Part shown: positions 23,721-34,444 of the stretch, piece after piece | Layout: the number at the start of each line of letters is the position of its first letter | How positions within the stretch are numbered: position 1 is the first letter of the stretch | Assembly: GCA_963970005.1 (NCBI GenBank) | Contig: CAXAMN010022829.1 | Span: 863,305 to 927,304, forward strand | Direction of reading: 5' to 3' | Source: Durusdinium trenchii | Taxonomy: Eukaryota > Sar > Dinophyceae > Suessiales > Symbiodiniaceae | Length of the DNA: 64,000 nt | Notes under the pieces: generated by a model | The model's input: only the letters and a program-made list of their open reading frames with translations | Databases searched by the model: none | Told to the model about the DNA's origin: nothing | Translations under genes and position numbers: made by a program

Positions 23721-24900
23721 TCATATTGTATCCCAACATAGAACATCAACCACAACATGGACATCACATGACATAGCAAGAACCACATACACACACACAC
23801 ACTCTAGACCTCCAAACAGTGGTCCGGTGAGCCTGGACACTTCGGCTTCCACCCACAGTCCGGGGGGGCGGCTTGACTCGCCAAGGCCGCCAGGGAGTCC
23901 TTGGACTCGGATGCTTCCAAGGACTTCAGCAACTGATCCGCATATTTCTCCGCCCTGGCCACCGGCACGAGTCAACGGCCAACAAGGCATGATGTCAAAT
24001 GCGGAGACGGTCCGGGATAGGGGAAGACGGTGGGAAGACGATGATCTTTCTGGGGGGGCTAATTACTAGTTACTGCAAATATATTATAATATATATATAT
24101 ATATTTGTTCCTGCAAGATCTTGATATATCTTCATCCTCTGGAGGTAGATCAACTCTTCAGCAACGATAGCTTGCAGCTTGATGATAGCTTCATGCTCAG
24201 GCCTGTGGTCCGAAAGCCCATCCCGTTGGTCCTGGAGGCCTTTCCTCTACCCCCCTACCGGCTGTCCGTGTGTCCGGCCAGGTCAGATTGGTGGAGACCT
24301 CCGGATTTCAGACGGTAGCGAAGTAAGTCACCACTTTGAGGTATTTGTGATGGCCCGAAAAAGAAAACAAAAAGCACATCAACTGAGTGCCCCGGTCTCT
24401 TTCTTCTCATCGACCTGGCTAATGGGTCGACGCATGGCGACGATCATTCCGATGAATACAGCATGGTTGGTTCTCTCTCATGATGTGATTCACAGGCTTT
24501 GAGAACCATGCCCAATTCCAACGACCTCGACATCGAAATCGACACCTGCAACTGTTAGTCACTGTTAGTCCTTGCCCTCAGTGCCGAAGGAGTCTTCAGC
24601 ACATTTCAGAAACCCGGGGCCACATGTCGTGCCACAAAATTTTTGTGACACAACATCTTGAGTCAAAGACCTCGACAATTGTTCTCTCTATACCGTCCAA
24701 TGTCCGCGACTTTGACAAAAACGGCATTGGAAAAAAGGTATCCGGTGCCAGCGCACTGGCGAAAGACAAAATGGCTCTTTGATGCACTGTCTTCACATCT
24801 TCAATCTTCTTGATCCAGCCAATCCAGCTAGGCCGGGCCTAGTAGAAGCAAGTAACATGATCGATCCTCAAATGGGGCTCTTTTGGGAGGAAGCCATTTG

Positions 24901-24934
24901 GGGGACCGGGTGGACCGGGTGGACCGGGTGGACC
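24901..24934. repeat. 10-bp minisatellite GGACCGGGTG
   Basis: Three to four head-to-tail copies. They form the first bases of the intron following the 25,021-24,934 exon on the minus strand. Confidence 0.85.
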
Positions 24935-25021
24935 TTCAATCCACTCAGAGCATCGAAAGCAACTCCTCCACCGTTCCGCTCTTCGACCAGTCTGGGCTCC
25001 ACGACGGTCTGGGTGAGCTTC
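24934..25021 (-). CDS. Exon of an unidentified minus-strand gene
   Basis: Acceptor TTGCACAG|G at 25,021 and donor TTGAAG|GTCCAC after 24,934 bound an 88-nt exon whose open frame reads 'KLTQTVVEPRLVEERNGG' and ends 'FDALSGLK'. The AG|G acceptor and AG|GT donor match those of the DNAJA-like gene. The open frame continues upstream to about 25,130, so a longer exon is possible. No family is recognised. Confidence 0.5.
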
Positions 25022-26809
25022 CTGTGCAACGGCGCCGTTCCCGGGCGGTCCGTCAGACTGGGTCCGGTTCTCGTGGACGAAAACAGGTGGTTCTCGTCGT
25101 ACACGAAGATGGAGAGAATCTGGCATGGAAGTACTCCACAATCTGACAATTTGGCGATGAAGAGTGTAGAACACTTAGCATTTGATGGGTTGATGCAATT
25201 TGGCAGTGTTCGTCCACCACCGCTGATTACAGTATCCTTTGGACTCATTTTGGACTCGTCAAGTATCATTTGTTCTCCTCGCTGCAGAACGTGTTGCCTC
25301 AAACAATGGCCTCCCGCACTCCGGGAGTGCCACCCATGTTTTACGCCCACTCATCAAGCGGACCTCGTCTGCCCAGGCCTCCTTGCCAGGTCCAAATCCA
25401 AATCCAAAGAGCCATTGATGCCCGGCAGGGACGACAAACCGCCCTGAAGGCTGGTGGGTGGTGACAGGGTGGGACGGATTCGGCTGGTCGAAGGTCGTTC
25501 GACGAAGGGCCAAGCAGCTGGATGGTGGTCGACGGTTTTGGTGGCCCCATGACCATTCCAAGCCGATACTGTAATTAGCCTGCTTGCAGGGCTGCATAGC
25601 TCACGAGTTGACCAAGCTTTTCAAGGGGTGGATGAGTCATCGTAGCATCGTATTCATATTTTTTGACTCTGCGGCTGCGGCCACTGGTATGTAGGGGATC
25701 TGGATACACCCTGACTGGATCCTTCTGGATACACCCTGCCTGAGCCATTAAAGCATCTGAACCAGCTCGAAGCAACTTCTCACACCCCGACGATTTAGTT
25801 GATTTCTTGGCTGCATCCCATGGAAATTCAATGCATTCCATATCGGGAATCAGCATCGGACTCCCTTCCACTTCTTCGGCAAACATCCGGCTGAAGCGAT
25901 TCCCCATCCCTATCCACTGCCACAATCGATTCGAAGGTACCACCGGAGCCTCACTGGCGCCAATGAAAAAACATCGACACACATCACCCTCGATCCCGGC
26001 AGTGGATCCATCGTGCGCACATGTGATGCATGTGGTTCAGCGCCATGTCCCCCACACCCGTCGTACCTCCCTGACCGGCCACTTGGCATCTTCTCGCCAA
26101 ATGGTGCCACCTGCAACATCCCAGCGCGACCAGTTGGGTTCCAAGCTATTTTGCGAGCAATAGCTCACAAGGATCTTCAGTTTGCGATCACTTTGAGATC
26201 TCTAAACAGCTTCTTTGTCACAACTGTTTGACTGTTCTAAGTACCCCAAAACAAAAGCATGCAACATCATGCAACCATGCTGCATTTCATTTCATGTCCA
26301 CCTCATCCGGTCCGTTTCGTTTCGGTGTCCGTGCCGAAGGGAGAAGGAGAAGCCCGGCTAGGCCTGGGATCGGGCACTTGGGAGAGTCTTCTCAGTCTCG
26401 TGCAAACCAATTCTTGGACTCCCAGACGCGCCGACCTCGCCAGTCGCCCCGTGGCTCCTGAGACCCTCACCAACCGGCTGACGGTCTGGGGCCGATTCTG
26501 GTGACATGGCTTGATGAGACTCCGGAAAATGAAAAAAGAACCATCAAATCAAAGGACGCTACGAACGTAGCTCCTGGCCTTACTACTAGGAACATCTAGG
26601 AACAAGAAGCTACGAACGTAACAAAGGGCATCGCTACTAGGAGCAAGAACGCTACTATATTCAAATCGGTCCCCTGTACAAAAAAGTAAAAACACATTTT
26701 CCGGAGATCCATTATTTCGATTTATTTCGTCAGCAGGCGAAGTGAACAAAGGTGTCCAAAATCCAGACATTCCATACAAGCGGATCAATAGAGAACAAAA
26801 AACCAGCTG

Positions 26810-26905
26810 CCAGGAGTCACAAGACGGGGTGACTCTTAGTCCATCCAGTGAGTGGATGATGGGCACCCCTATCCTCCAAGTTCGGCACCCTTTTGTGACT
26901 GCTGG
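26810..26905 (+). mobile_element. MITE-like inverted-repeat element, copy 3
   Basis: Begins CCAGGAGTCACAAG, ends CTTTTGTGACTGCTGG, and is flanked by TG on both sides. Length 96 bp. About 75-80% identical by eye to the copy at 19.4 kb. Confidence 0.75.
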
Positions 26906-26967
26906 TGGACTGCTTCATTCTTGCACAACCAAAAACACCTCATCGTAGCGGTGCCACCCGGACACAC

Positions 26968-27045
26968 CCCTTTCGCCGCTCCGCCGTGTCCCTCGGTCGC
27001 TCCGAGTTCCCCAACGGCCCGCGCGAACTCAAAGAACTGCATGGC
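26968..27045 (-). CDS. Exon of an unidentified minus-strand gene
   Basis: Acceptor CTTTGCAG|GCC at 27,045 and donor AAAGGG|GTGTGT after 26,968 bound a 78-nt in-phase exon. It reads 'AMQFFEFARAVGELGATEGH' and then 'GGAAKG', amphipathic then glycine-rich. It may belong to the same gene as the 25.0-kb exon. No family is recognised. Confidence 0.5.
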
Positions 27046-30000
27046 CTGCAAAGTGGGAGCAGTGTATGGCCCACCCTGAAATCATGGGCCGTGGATGGCA
27101 TGGCCCCTCTGGAAGGTGGTGAACTTCACTCCACTTCCACTTTGACTCGGAGAGAGTACATGTCTCAACGAGATTCACCAATCACTCCGACCAGCTCCGA
27201 CCTGATTTTTCGTCGCAAAAACCACGACGCTGTGAAAGTCGACACGAGTCACTTTTTGGGGATAATATGGTGCGGTGTAATCAGGGTGCAGCTTAAGCCG
27301 TCCAAGAAGGTGAGGGCTGTGAGAAAACAGATTCCACTATCAACTCACATTGAAGTTGAGAGTTTCCTTAGCCTTAATGTTGTCTGTTGAGTAGTAACCC
27401 CCCATATAAAGATGTGAAGCATTTCTGATGGGGGTCATTTATCAACAGTTAACATGATCATGACTTATCTCGCCATGTCCTGCACTTGCTCTTAACACAT
27501 AATGTACCTTCCTCACATAGGATCTGTCGTCAGCCGAAGGCTCAACTTCAAGTCGCTTCGCAAGTTCTTCTTAGACTTCGCATGATGAAGTATGCAGTTC
27601 TTCTCAAGCATGATCTGGCCTAAACATTCCAAAGTAAAAAGGCACGGACCCTTCAAGAGTTGGTTGATCGCTCAGGACAGCTTTTAGCTCCGTAGTGTCC
27701 TGTCACCCTGAGAAGCCACTGTTTCCTGAACCAACCTACCAATCACCAAAACCTCAGGTTTTCTGTGGATCCATAGGGAATTCGTCAGGCAAGCTGCAAC
27801 AAACGCCACGCCTGCTGGGCGCCGCGGTGGAGCGCGACAGTGCGGAGTCACAGCGTGCTCCGGTCCCGAGGCGGCTGTTGGGGCGGCTCCGTGTTTCGCC
27901 TGTGGAAGGAGAGCAACGTCCCAAGTGGGATTGGAAGACACCTGGACCCTGGACCTGATTTCAACCTGAAACTGGGACATGGAGATACATGACTCTATAA
28001 AAACAGGTACGACTCTACTATATACCCAATTTTTTTTCCGAGGTACTTATTAAGACAAAAACATTAATCCTACAGTGTGCCTACATGGACCTCTGAAATC
28101 ACTGATCGGGAGTCATACGCTCTCACCAGTCATGCATGGGGTGGGGTCAAAGAGGACCTCCAGGTCTCCATGAGTGTTGTTTTGAAAGTTCCGCCAACCA
28201 GTTTTGTTGATATTTTGTATAACATAACTTTTATAATCAAGGGAAACCACATATCATCAGTATTCTACTTTGAAGGTGTGGGTGTGGGTGTACAGGTAAT
28301 ACTAATCCTACTGTGCTAAGTAAATCTCTGACAGCAAATAGGCACAAACAATTATGGATTTAAGACACATGAACAATGCAAATGCAAAGCTTCTTCATTG
28401 AAAAAACATCTTAATTTTATGAGAATATGATCATAGAATGAACAAACATAGAACGTGATCCAAGTGATTCCAAATGTATATATATGTTCGTTCATATTCT
28501 ATTTGTCACCTTTATGTTGGGAGGAACATAAACCAACTAGAAAGACATCAAAGACTTTGCTTGCGGGGGTCAAAAAGAACTTTGTGAGCCAATGAATTGA
28601 ACAGCAAAGGAAAGGAACACTATAGACTATAGGCTATAGTCCTTCCGCCTTTGAATGTCCTCGTCGTTCCAGATCTTCAAAAGCTGGGAGATTTCCAAGA
28701 GGACCCAGGCAGCCAGTGGGAGTCCCAAGTGAAATCTACACAAAGACCTTTTGGAGGCCGTGGAGGCGTTGTTTGGCTTTTGGAGGCAGCCTCCAATGAA
28801 AAGGCTTTTCGTTTGATACAGCAAGTTGAATCTTACAAATGCCTCCAATGAAAAGCTGTTGGCTCAACTCTTAGCATCTCACAAAACAACCAATGGAAGC
28901 GGTCAAAGACGAAGTGAAACACACCCTAGGCCGAAACGCAGGGGAAAACACCACCTCTTGACTCAAAACGTCACAATAAAACCATTGAACACCCACACTT
29001 CTGGGATACAGTGCTTGGAGTCGCAAAGAGTGGGATCAAATGCTCCACCCGTGCCTCGCGCCCTTCGGAGGTAACAAAGCGGCGAAACGGCCAAACGATC
29101 CCAAAAGAATCAAAGAATGGACCTAGATGGAGTACGGGTAATTAGGCAACGAATTCTGTCAAACATATGTGAAGTCGGATGTACAACCCCATGATGGTCG
29201 AAAACATCCTCTTCCCAGGCCAAAAGAAAGAAAAACCACCCTGTGCAGCCTGTGCACCCCGACCTGGAAGTGGGCTCACCACCTGTGTGAACATGCGACC
29301 TGCGAAGTGGTGTTGCTCGGCAACACAGAGACTGGGATGGCACTGACAAGTCCTTGGAGTCTCCAAATCACATGGGACAATGCCCCCGCCATGTCAAAAG
29401 ACCGCTTAGACCAAGTACTTGCAAAACCACTGAGACTCCAGGTATCTGCATCAGAAAGCCTTGTGATGGGCCTCGAAATGTCACGTAGAACTTTGTTGTT
29501 CAGAACCTCAAAGACGTTCTCCATCGCATGGCATGCCGAGCCATGCCGAGCCTCCTCCGAGCCCCAACTTATAGGATCCTGTGAATTTCACCAATCTTCG
29601 AACCGTGCTTCCATGACACCCCAATACCCTCAAGGTTGGAACACCAAAGGCACTAAGCCCACAAAGGTTGCAACTCACTGCGGCAAATGGATCCAAAGCA
29701 ACGTTGTTCCTGCTTCCACCGGAAACATCTCAAAGTGCCCCCCCCGAATGTCAATCAAAGAGCATGATCATCCAAAAACATACCAAAAATTAGCACAAAA
29801 CCCATGTTGTCCCACCAGTGTCTCACCTCTCTTGGCAAAAAAAAACAACGCCACTCCACTGCCACTCCGCCTCCATCCGCGTCCGTGCGTGGCGCTGGTC
29901 GTCTGTTTTCGGCTCCGGTGAAACGCTCCGACCCGCTGGAAGAGGAGGAACGGCGGCGGAAGGGAGGATGGTCACAAAGAGGAAGATTCGCAAGACAAAT

Positions 30001-30072
30001 GGATTGATTGATTGATTGATTGATTGATGGATGGATGGATGGATGGATGGATGATGATCATCATCATCATGA
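30001..30072. repeat. ATTG/GGAT microsatellite cluster
   Basis: (ATTG)n passes into (GGAT)n and then (ATC)n-type triplets, a compound microsatellite. Confidence 0.9.
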
Positions 30073-31715
30073 TCCTGTGGTGGTGCAGGATGTCTTCTAA
30101 GAGTAATTGATAAGCCTGGCTTCATGAAGCGGGAGTGCGTCCTGCGTCGCAAGAAGTGCTTGACGCAAAGCTCTTGAGGGGTCGCCGTCAACGCTCCGTT
30201 CCCGAGTGGTTGAGATCTCTTGTGGTGGGCTTTGGATGATTCTATCACGACTCACGGTACACCTTAATTTGTGCTCTCACGGTACACCTCCTGGTAAAAA
30301 ACCTGCATGTAGCTACAGTAACCCTAGAGATCCAAATAGCTAACCCATGCTAACCCTACAGGTGGTGTGTTGCCGATGAAACCGGTGCCGATCGATTCCC
30401 GGTGCCGTCGCGCCGGGTCCGTTGAGAAGTCGTCTCCGATTCGAACCACGGCTCGGTGTCGGTGTTCGGTTCGGTACGCTTTGGCCATGACGAAGCACCG
30501 AACGAGTGTCCACACGGTGCCCGTCCAACTGCCGTTTTTTAAAGCAACTGCGACGTGTGGTGTTCACGCCTGTTGAGTCTTGCAATGCACTGGAAAGATG
30601 CATGGAAGTTGGGTGGACCACTGAACAAATCCTTAGAGACATGTAAACACTCCCTGCAATGATCATGGAAGTGGATGGCATGGCCCCTTGGATGACCATG
30701 TTTCTCTACTAACCGGTGGTTGTCCTCTTCTATGATTCCAGGGAGTATGTTTTTCTGTATCCGGATACCTCTAAATGATCCGACTCGCCACAGCATTCAC
30801 CAGGCTTAATGTAGACTCTGGATTGCACCCCCAGTTTGAATTGGACATCCTCTTCATATGGGGGCTTTCATTCATCAATGATTGGTTATTCTGTTAACCC
30901 CTCCCCCCGGTCGTCCTTTGTGGTCTTTTTCCCCCCCTCCACGCTCCGCCGGCGGCGCCACACGGCCGCGGTTCCTTTTCGGCGACTTCCGTTCGCCCCG
31001 CCGAGTCGCGCTCTACCTGGGCAGGGAGGCGACTCGGGGAGCCGAGGCAGGCGGATCTGTGAGAGCCGAAGAAATGGCTGAAGACCTCAAAAATGATGAA
31101 AAATGATGGAGAAGGGACTCGAGATAAGAAAAGAGGCCTCTAGGCCCTTCTCACTTCTTCTTTGAGGCGAGCCATGAGCAACGTCATCTAGGAAATGTGT
31201 TGCAAAAGCAAACTCTTCGTTCACGAGTCATGCCAGGCTCTGTATGAGCTTTGGGTGAAATGACCCCCATCTCTGGCTCCACTCAAGAAACCAGGCATAA
31301 CCGGGCGCTAGTGAGATACTAGTAAGATACTCAGAATCATGATACAAGTACCTTTGACTACTCTTGGCCAGCTCTCAGCTCAGTGGGATTGTAAGACGCC
31401 CTGGTGAGGCCCTGGTCGGCTTTCTGCAAGTCAACATAAGTCAACCCTCCGAACAACATTATTTTAACTATACATGATGTGTCTGGTTCCCTTCATGCTT
31501 CTGGGCCTTCACTTCCTCCAAGATGTCCATGAAGATGCGGGATCAAAGTCCAAGCCATTCCTTTTCTGAGAGATGTGTTTGTGCATTTCTTTGTTTGAGG
31601 ATCTAACGAACTCTGGATGGAGCGGATGCCTCTCTGAAAGACATCCACAATAGAAAGACATCCCAAGACATCCTTTTTTCGGCTTTCCAACGGACCGACG
31701 TCGAGTTTGCTGGGA

Positions 31716-31791
31716 GCTTCCACTTGGCAGCTAGCAGCGCTTTGGCGTTCTCCAAGCGATTCTGCCGCGCGCGGTTCCGGGCCTTGCTCTC
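31716..31791 (-). CDS. Charged exon of an unidentified minus-strand gene
   Basis: Acceptor GCTCGCCAG|GAG at 31,791, then an open frame reading 'ESKARNRARQNRLENAKALL', highly basic and helical. The 3' donor is not certain. Probably part of a nuclear or RNA-associated protein by composition only. Confidence 0.4.
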
Positions 31792-33763
31792 CTGGCGAGC
31801 ACCCACGAGCTGGCGAGCAAGGCACCGAAGCCAATGTAGAATGTAGGAGGGCAACATACACTGGCCGAGGGCCAACAGCACAGACCCGAAGCCATGAAGA
31901 GTTTACTGGGACTGGGACAGGCTCCGCACATCTCTATCATCTATGCACTGTGTATTCATGAAAAATGTTAAGATTTCCAAGTGGACGGTTCTACAAAGAG
32001 TGCAATTTGGTTTCTTATGGTTCTTGTGGCCCAAACTTTCCCAAACTTTGTTGTAGTTGGGGAGGGATGGCATTGACCCGGGTTTCGAACAAGCTCTCAC
32101 CAAACACCGAGCAACACCTCCCAAACACCAAGCAGCTCAGACCCACCAAACTGGTCCAAACTCCAAGACTAGACTCGACAGCTCGATAGACCCAAGGCAC
32201 CAACCTCCAAACACTAAGTCCCAAACACCAACCTCTTCGGTTGAAGGAAGGATTCCAGGAACGAATGAACATCCCACCAAGCTCTGATGGCCCTTGTTTT
32301 CCACCGATCCATTTGCATCTCTGGCTTGGCCTTCGCTCATCTGGGCTTCACCAGGTGACAGAGCTTCAGGTGCGTGACACAGCTCACGGAGAATATGGCA
32401 AGGTTGGTCTTCTTGAGAATGGAAGGACCCAGAAGGAGCCTTCTTACAAAAACAACGACCGACCTTTACTGCCATCGACCTACACAACCAAAGCGTTTTT
32501 GTTAGCAAATCCTCAGATTCCAAAATAGCAACTTATATTCGTACCTTCCAAATCAACAGCCATGTGTGCAGTTCTTCATGTTCGATGAGCTTTGGCTGTG
32601 TCGGTGGATCATGGGATCCAAACCTAGGGTGAAAGACAGCAAACGCAGTACCGTTGTCTGGAGACGACCGTTGTGGGTCAAAAAGCATCCAAAAACCCAC
32701 TCACACTCAAGACCATATTTTTGTGGTATTAAGCCTGGAAGTCCCATGAAACCTCTACAAATTTTCTTTTTGGGATTATTAGCTAACATGCTTTATTTAA
32801 GTGGTTTGACATTCCGTCTAGTCTAGTCCAAGCGAAGCATGGGTTCGCGCCAGCACGCACGCCATGCAAAAAAGGCCAAAAATGATGTGATCGTCGCCCA
32901 AAGAACCGCAGCCAGCAGATCGTCAAGCACTGCGAGCAGTCCAATCCTGAAATTCTTGGAGCGTGAAGGGTAGGAAGGATAGTGGACACCATGGGTAACA
33001 CAAGTACCTGGATGAGGTATATAGTACGACCGGCTATGACCATACCAGTAGTATATAGTACCTTTGCAGTGCATAGACAAACACCGCCCACAAAAAGGTC
33101 TGGTCTACAATGTCTTGGGACCAAACCATGCGGAAGGTCTTGGGACCCCCCAAAATGATCCAGAATTCTGGAACGTGGTCTCGAAGACGAATCGGGTTTG
33201 CTAAAGACCAAATCTCGTGGAGAATGATGCTCTGATTCATCTCTTCCTCTCGGAGCGATCCCGGAGACCTCTTCATGAAGGAGCGACTTTTTTTCAAAAC
33301 CTAAAGGGGGATGAACAGAAAAACACTCAGAAGACATGTAGACCAAACATGACCAAACTTATGAATTGTGGGTTTCTGGGTACCCCCAAAAGTCCTTGTT
33401 GAACATTGGCAATACGAAAGGCGGCCAGATTGGGGGAAGCCCAAACAAAACACATAGGGGCTGGGTTCAATAAGTCATCTTGAATCCTGTCTCCTTCCTT
33501 CTCCCACCGCCTTAGGGTGAGCTAGCTCAAGCCCTCCCCGATCAGCCCCTTTTAACAAGCTGATCACCAACACTCGCCCATGCTGAGAGTCTGCAATGCG
33601 TAAAGGCTGCCTCCAGGCACCAAGACTAGGAAAGCAGTGGCCAGGAAGGGCATCAGTGCGTCCAGGATAGGATGATACCTGACTCTGAGATCAACATCAA
33701 GACTCAAGACTTTTCTGCGCATGTTTGGTCGAAGTCTAAACTTGCTATTTACTTGCTTACTGA
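31792..33763. other. Stretch with weak exon candidates left of the retrotransposon
   Basis: A minus-strand open frame about 33,034-33,297 reads 'NQSIILHEIWSLANPIRLRD' and later 'TFLWAVFVYALQ'. Another at about 33,480-33,660 follows an AG|G acceptor. Either could be a downstream exon of the membrane-protein gene cut by the retrotransposon, but frame and family match are unproven. Confidence 0.3.
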
Positions 33764-33768
33764 TATAT
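33764..33768. repeat. Target-site duplication TATAT (left)
   Basis: The five bases before the left LTR, TATAT, are repeated immediately after the right LTR at 53,097-53,101, as expected of copia-type integration. Confidence 0.9.
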
Positions 33769-33941
33769 TGCGAGTGGATCTTAATCAGCGAAGTTTGAAG
33801 CTATCACTGACGATCCATAAGCGGCGTAGCGTCGGAACGGAAACCGCACCTTTTCTAGTCGCTTGATCCTTGAGCCAAAGTACATATGGTACATACATAT
33901 GTACAAGTTGCACTGTACGTGTCGCTGCACTTCCATTCGCA
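33769..33941 (-). repeat. 3' LTR, 173 bp
   Basis: Identical base for base by eye to the copy at 52,924-53,096. On the coding strand it starts TGCGAATGG and ends CACTCGCA. It contains an inverted repeat (33,880-33,904) and an 11-nt spliced-leader-like word (33,869-33,879). Confidence 0.95.
33880..33904. repeat. Palindrome within the LTR
   Basis: GTACATATG and CATATGTAC form perfect 9-bp arms around a 7-nt spacer; the same structure is in the other LTR at 53,035-53,059. It lies just upstream, on the coding strand, of the spliced-leader-like word. Confidence 0.85.
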
Positions 33942-33947
33942 CCCCCC
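33942..33947 (-). promoter_or_regulatory. Polypurine tract for plus-strand priming
   Basis: Six G residues on the coding strand directly abut the 3' LTR, the position from which plus-strand DNA synthesis is primed in LTR elements. Fixes element orientation as minus. Confidence 0.8.
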
Positions 33948-34444
33948 ATGTGAACGGCAACAATATGTTCCGATCACACACGAAAATTTAGGGATGTAAG
34001 TGCTACAAAAGAAATTGTATGATTTGCCGCGAGACTCATATGAGGCTCATACTACGAAACATGCTGGACTAAAGCGGACTTTTACATATAAAGTGTGCAA
34101 CTATGGCTCAGAACCTATGAAAATCGAATTGAACAAGTGAGACAGTCACGAGGCCTCGCTCAGTATCCACTCAAAAGAGCATCGCTTTGATGTAGATCCG
34201 AACTGGTGACTTCCACGTAGATGTCACATCGGCAACTGACTTCACACTTCTCAAAAGATGTAGGTTTTGGTTTGGATACACTTACAGAACGGCAAGTCGG
34301 AGAGACAGTCGGTGACTGTCTGCCTTCCATTATGCTCATGGTATCAAATCGGATTGATGACTTACAGCGTTTCAGGTCAGATAGACATCCGGTGAATGAC
34401 TTCCTCCCTGGTTTGCATGGTATCCTCATAGTCGTTCAAAGAAA
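33948..34444 (-). other. 3' untranslated region of the retrotransposon
   Basis: Nearly 500 nt between the ORF3 stop and the polypurine tract. GACTT and AAGTC words recur irregularly in 34,195-34,405. No ORF or known signal is seen. Confidence 0.6.

Larger units (their letters stand above)
18020..24933. other. Long stretch with no resolved gene
   Basis: No long frame is supported. Scattered GC-rich islands of about 100 bp (for example 18,600-18,720, 20,950-21,060, 21,400-21,500, 23,380-23,510) sit in AT-richer DNA, the pattern expected for micro-exons separated by introns. I could not tie them to a family. The 5' end of the DNAJA-like gene (initiator Met) should lie near 18.1-20 kb. AT microsatellites occur at 22,485-22,550 and 24,075-24,105. 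Confidence 0.4.

Noticed and set aside
30324..30700. Arg/His-rich minus-strand frames at 30.3-30.7 kb as a gene
   Set aside because: Three frames are open with similar biased composition and no splice-bounded exon or family motif stands out.
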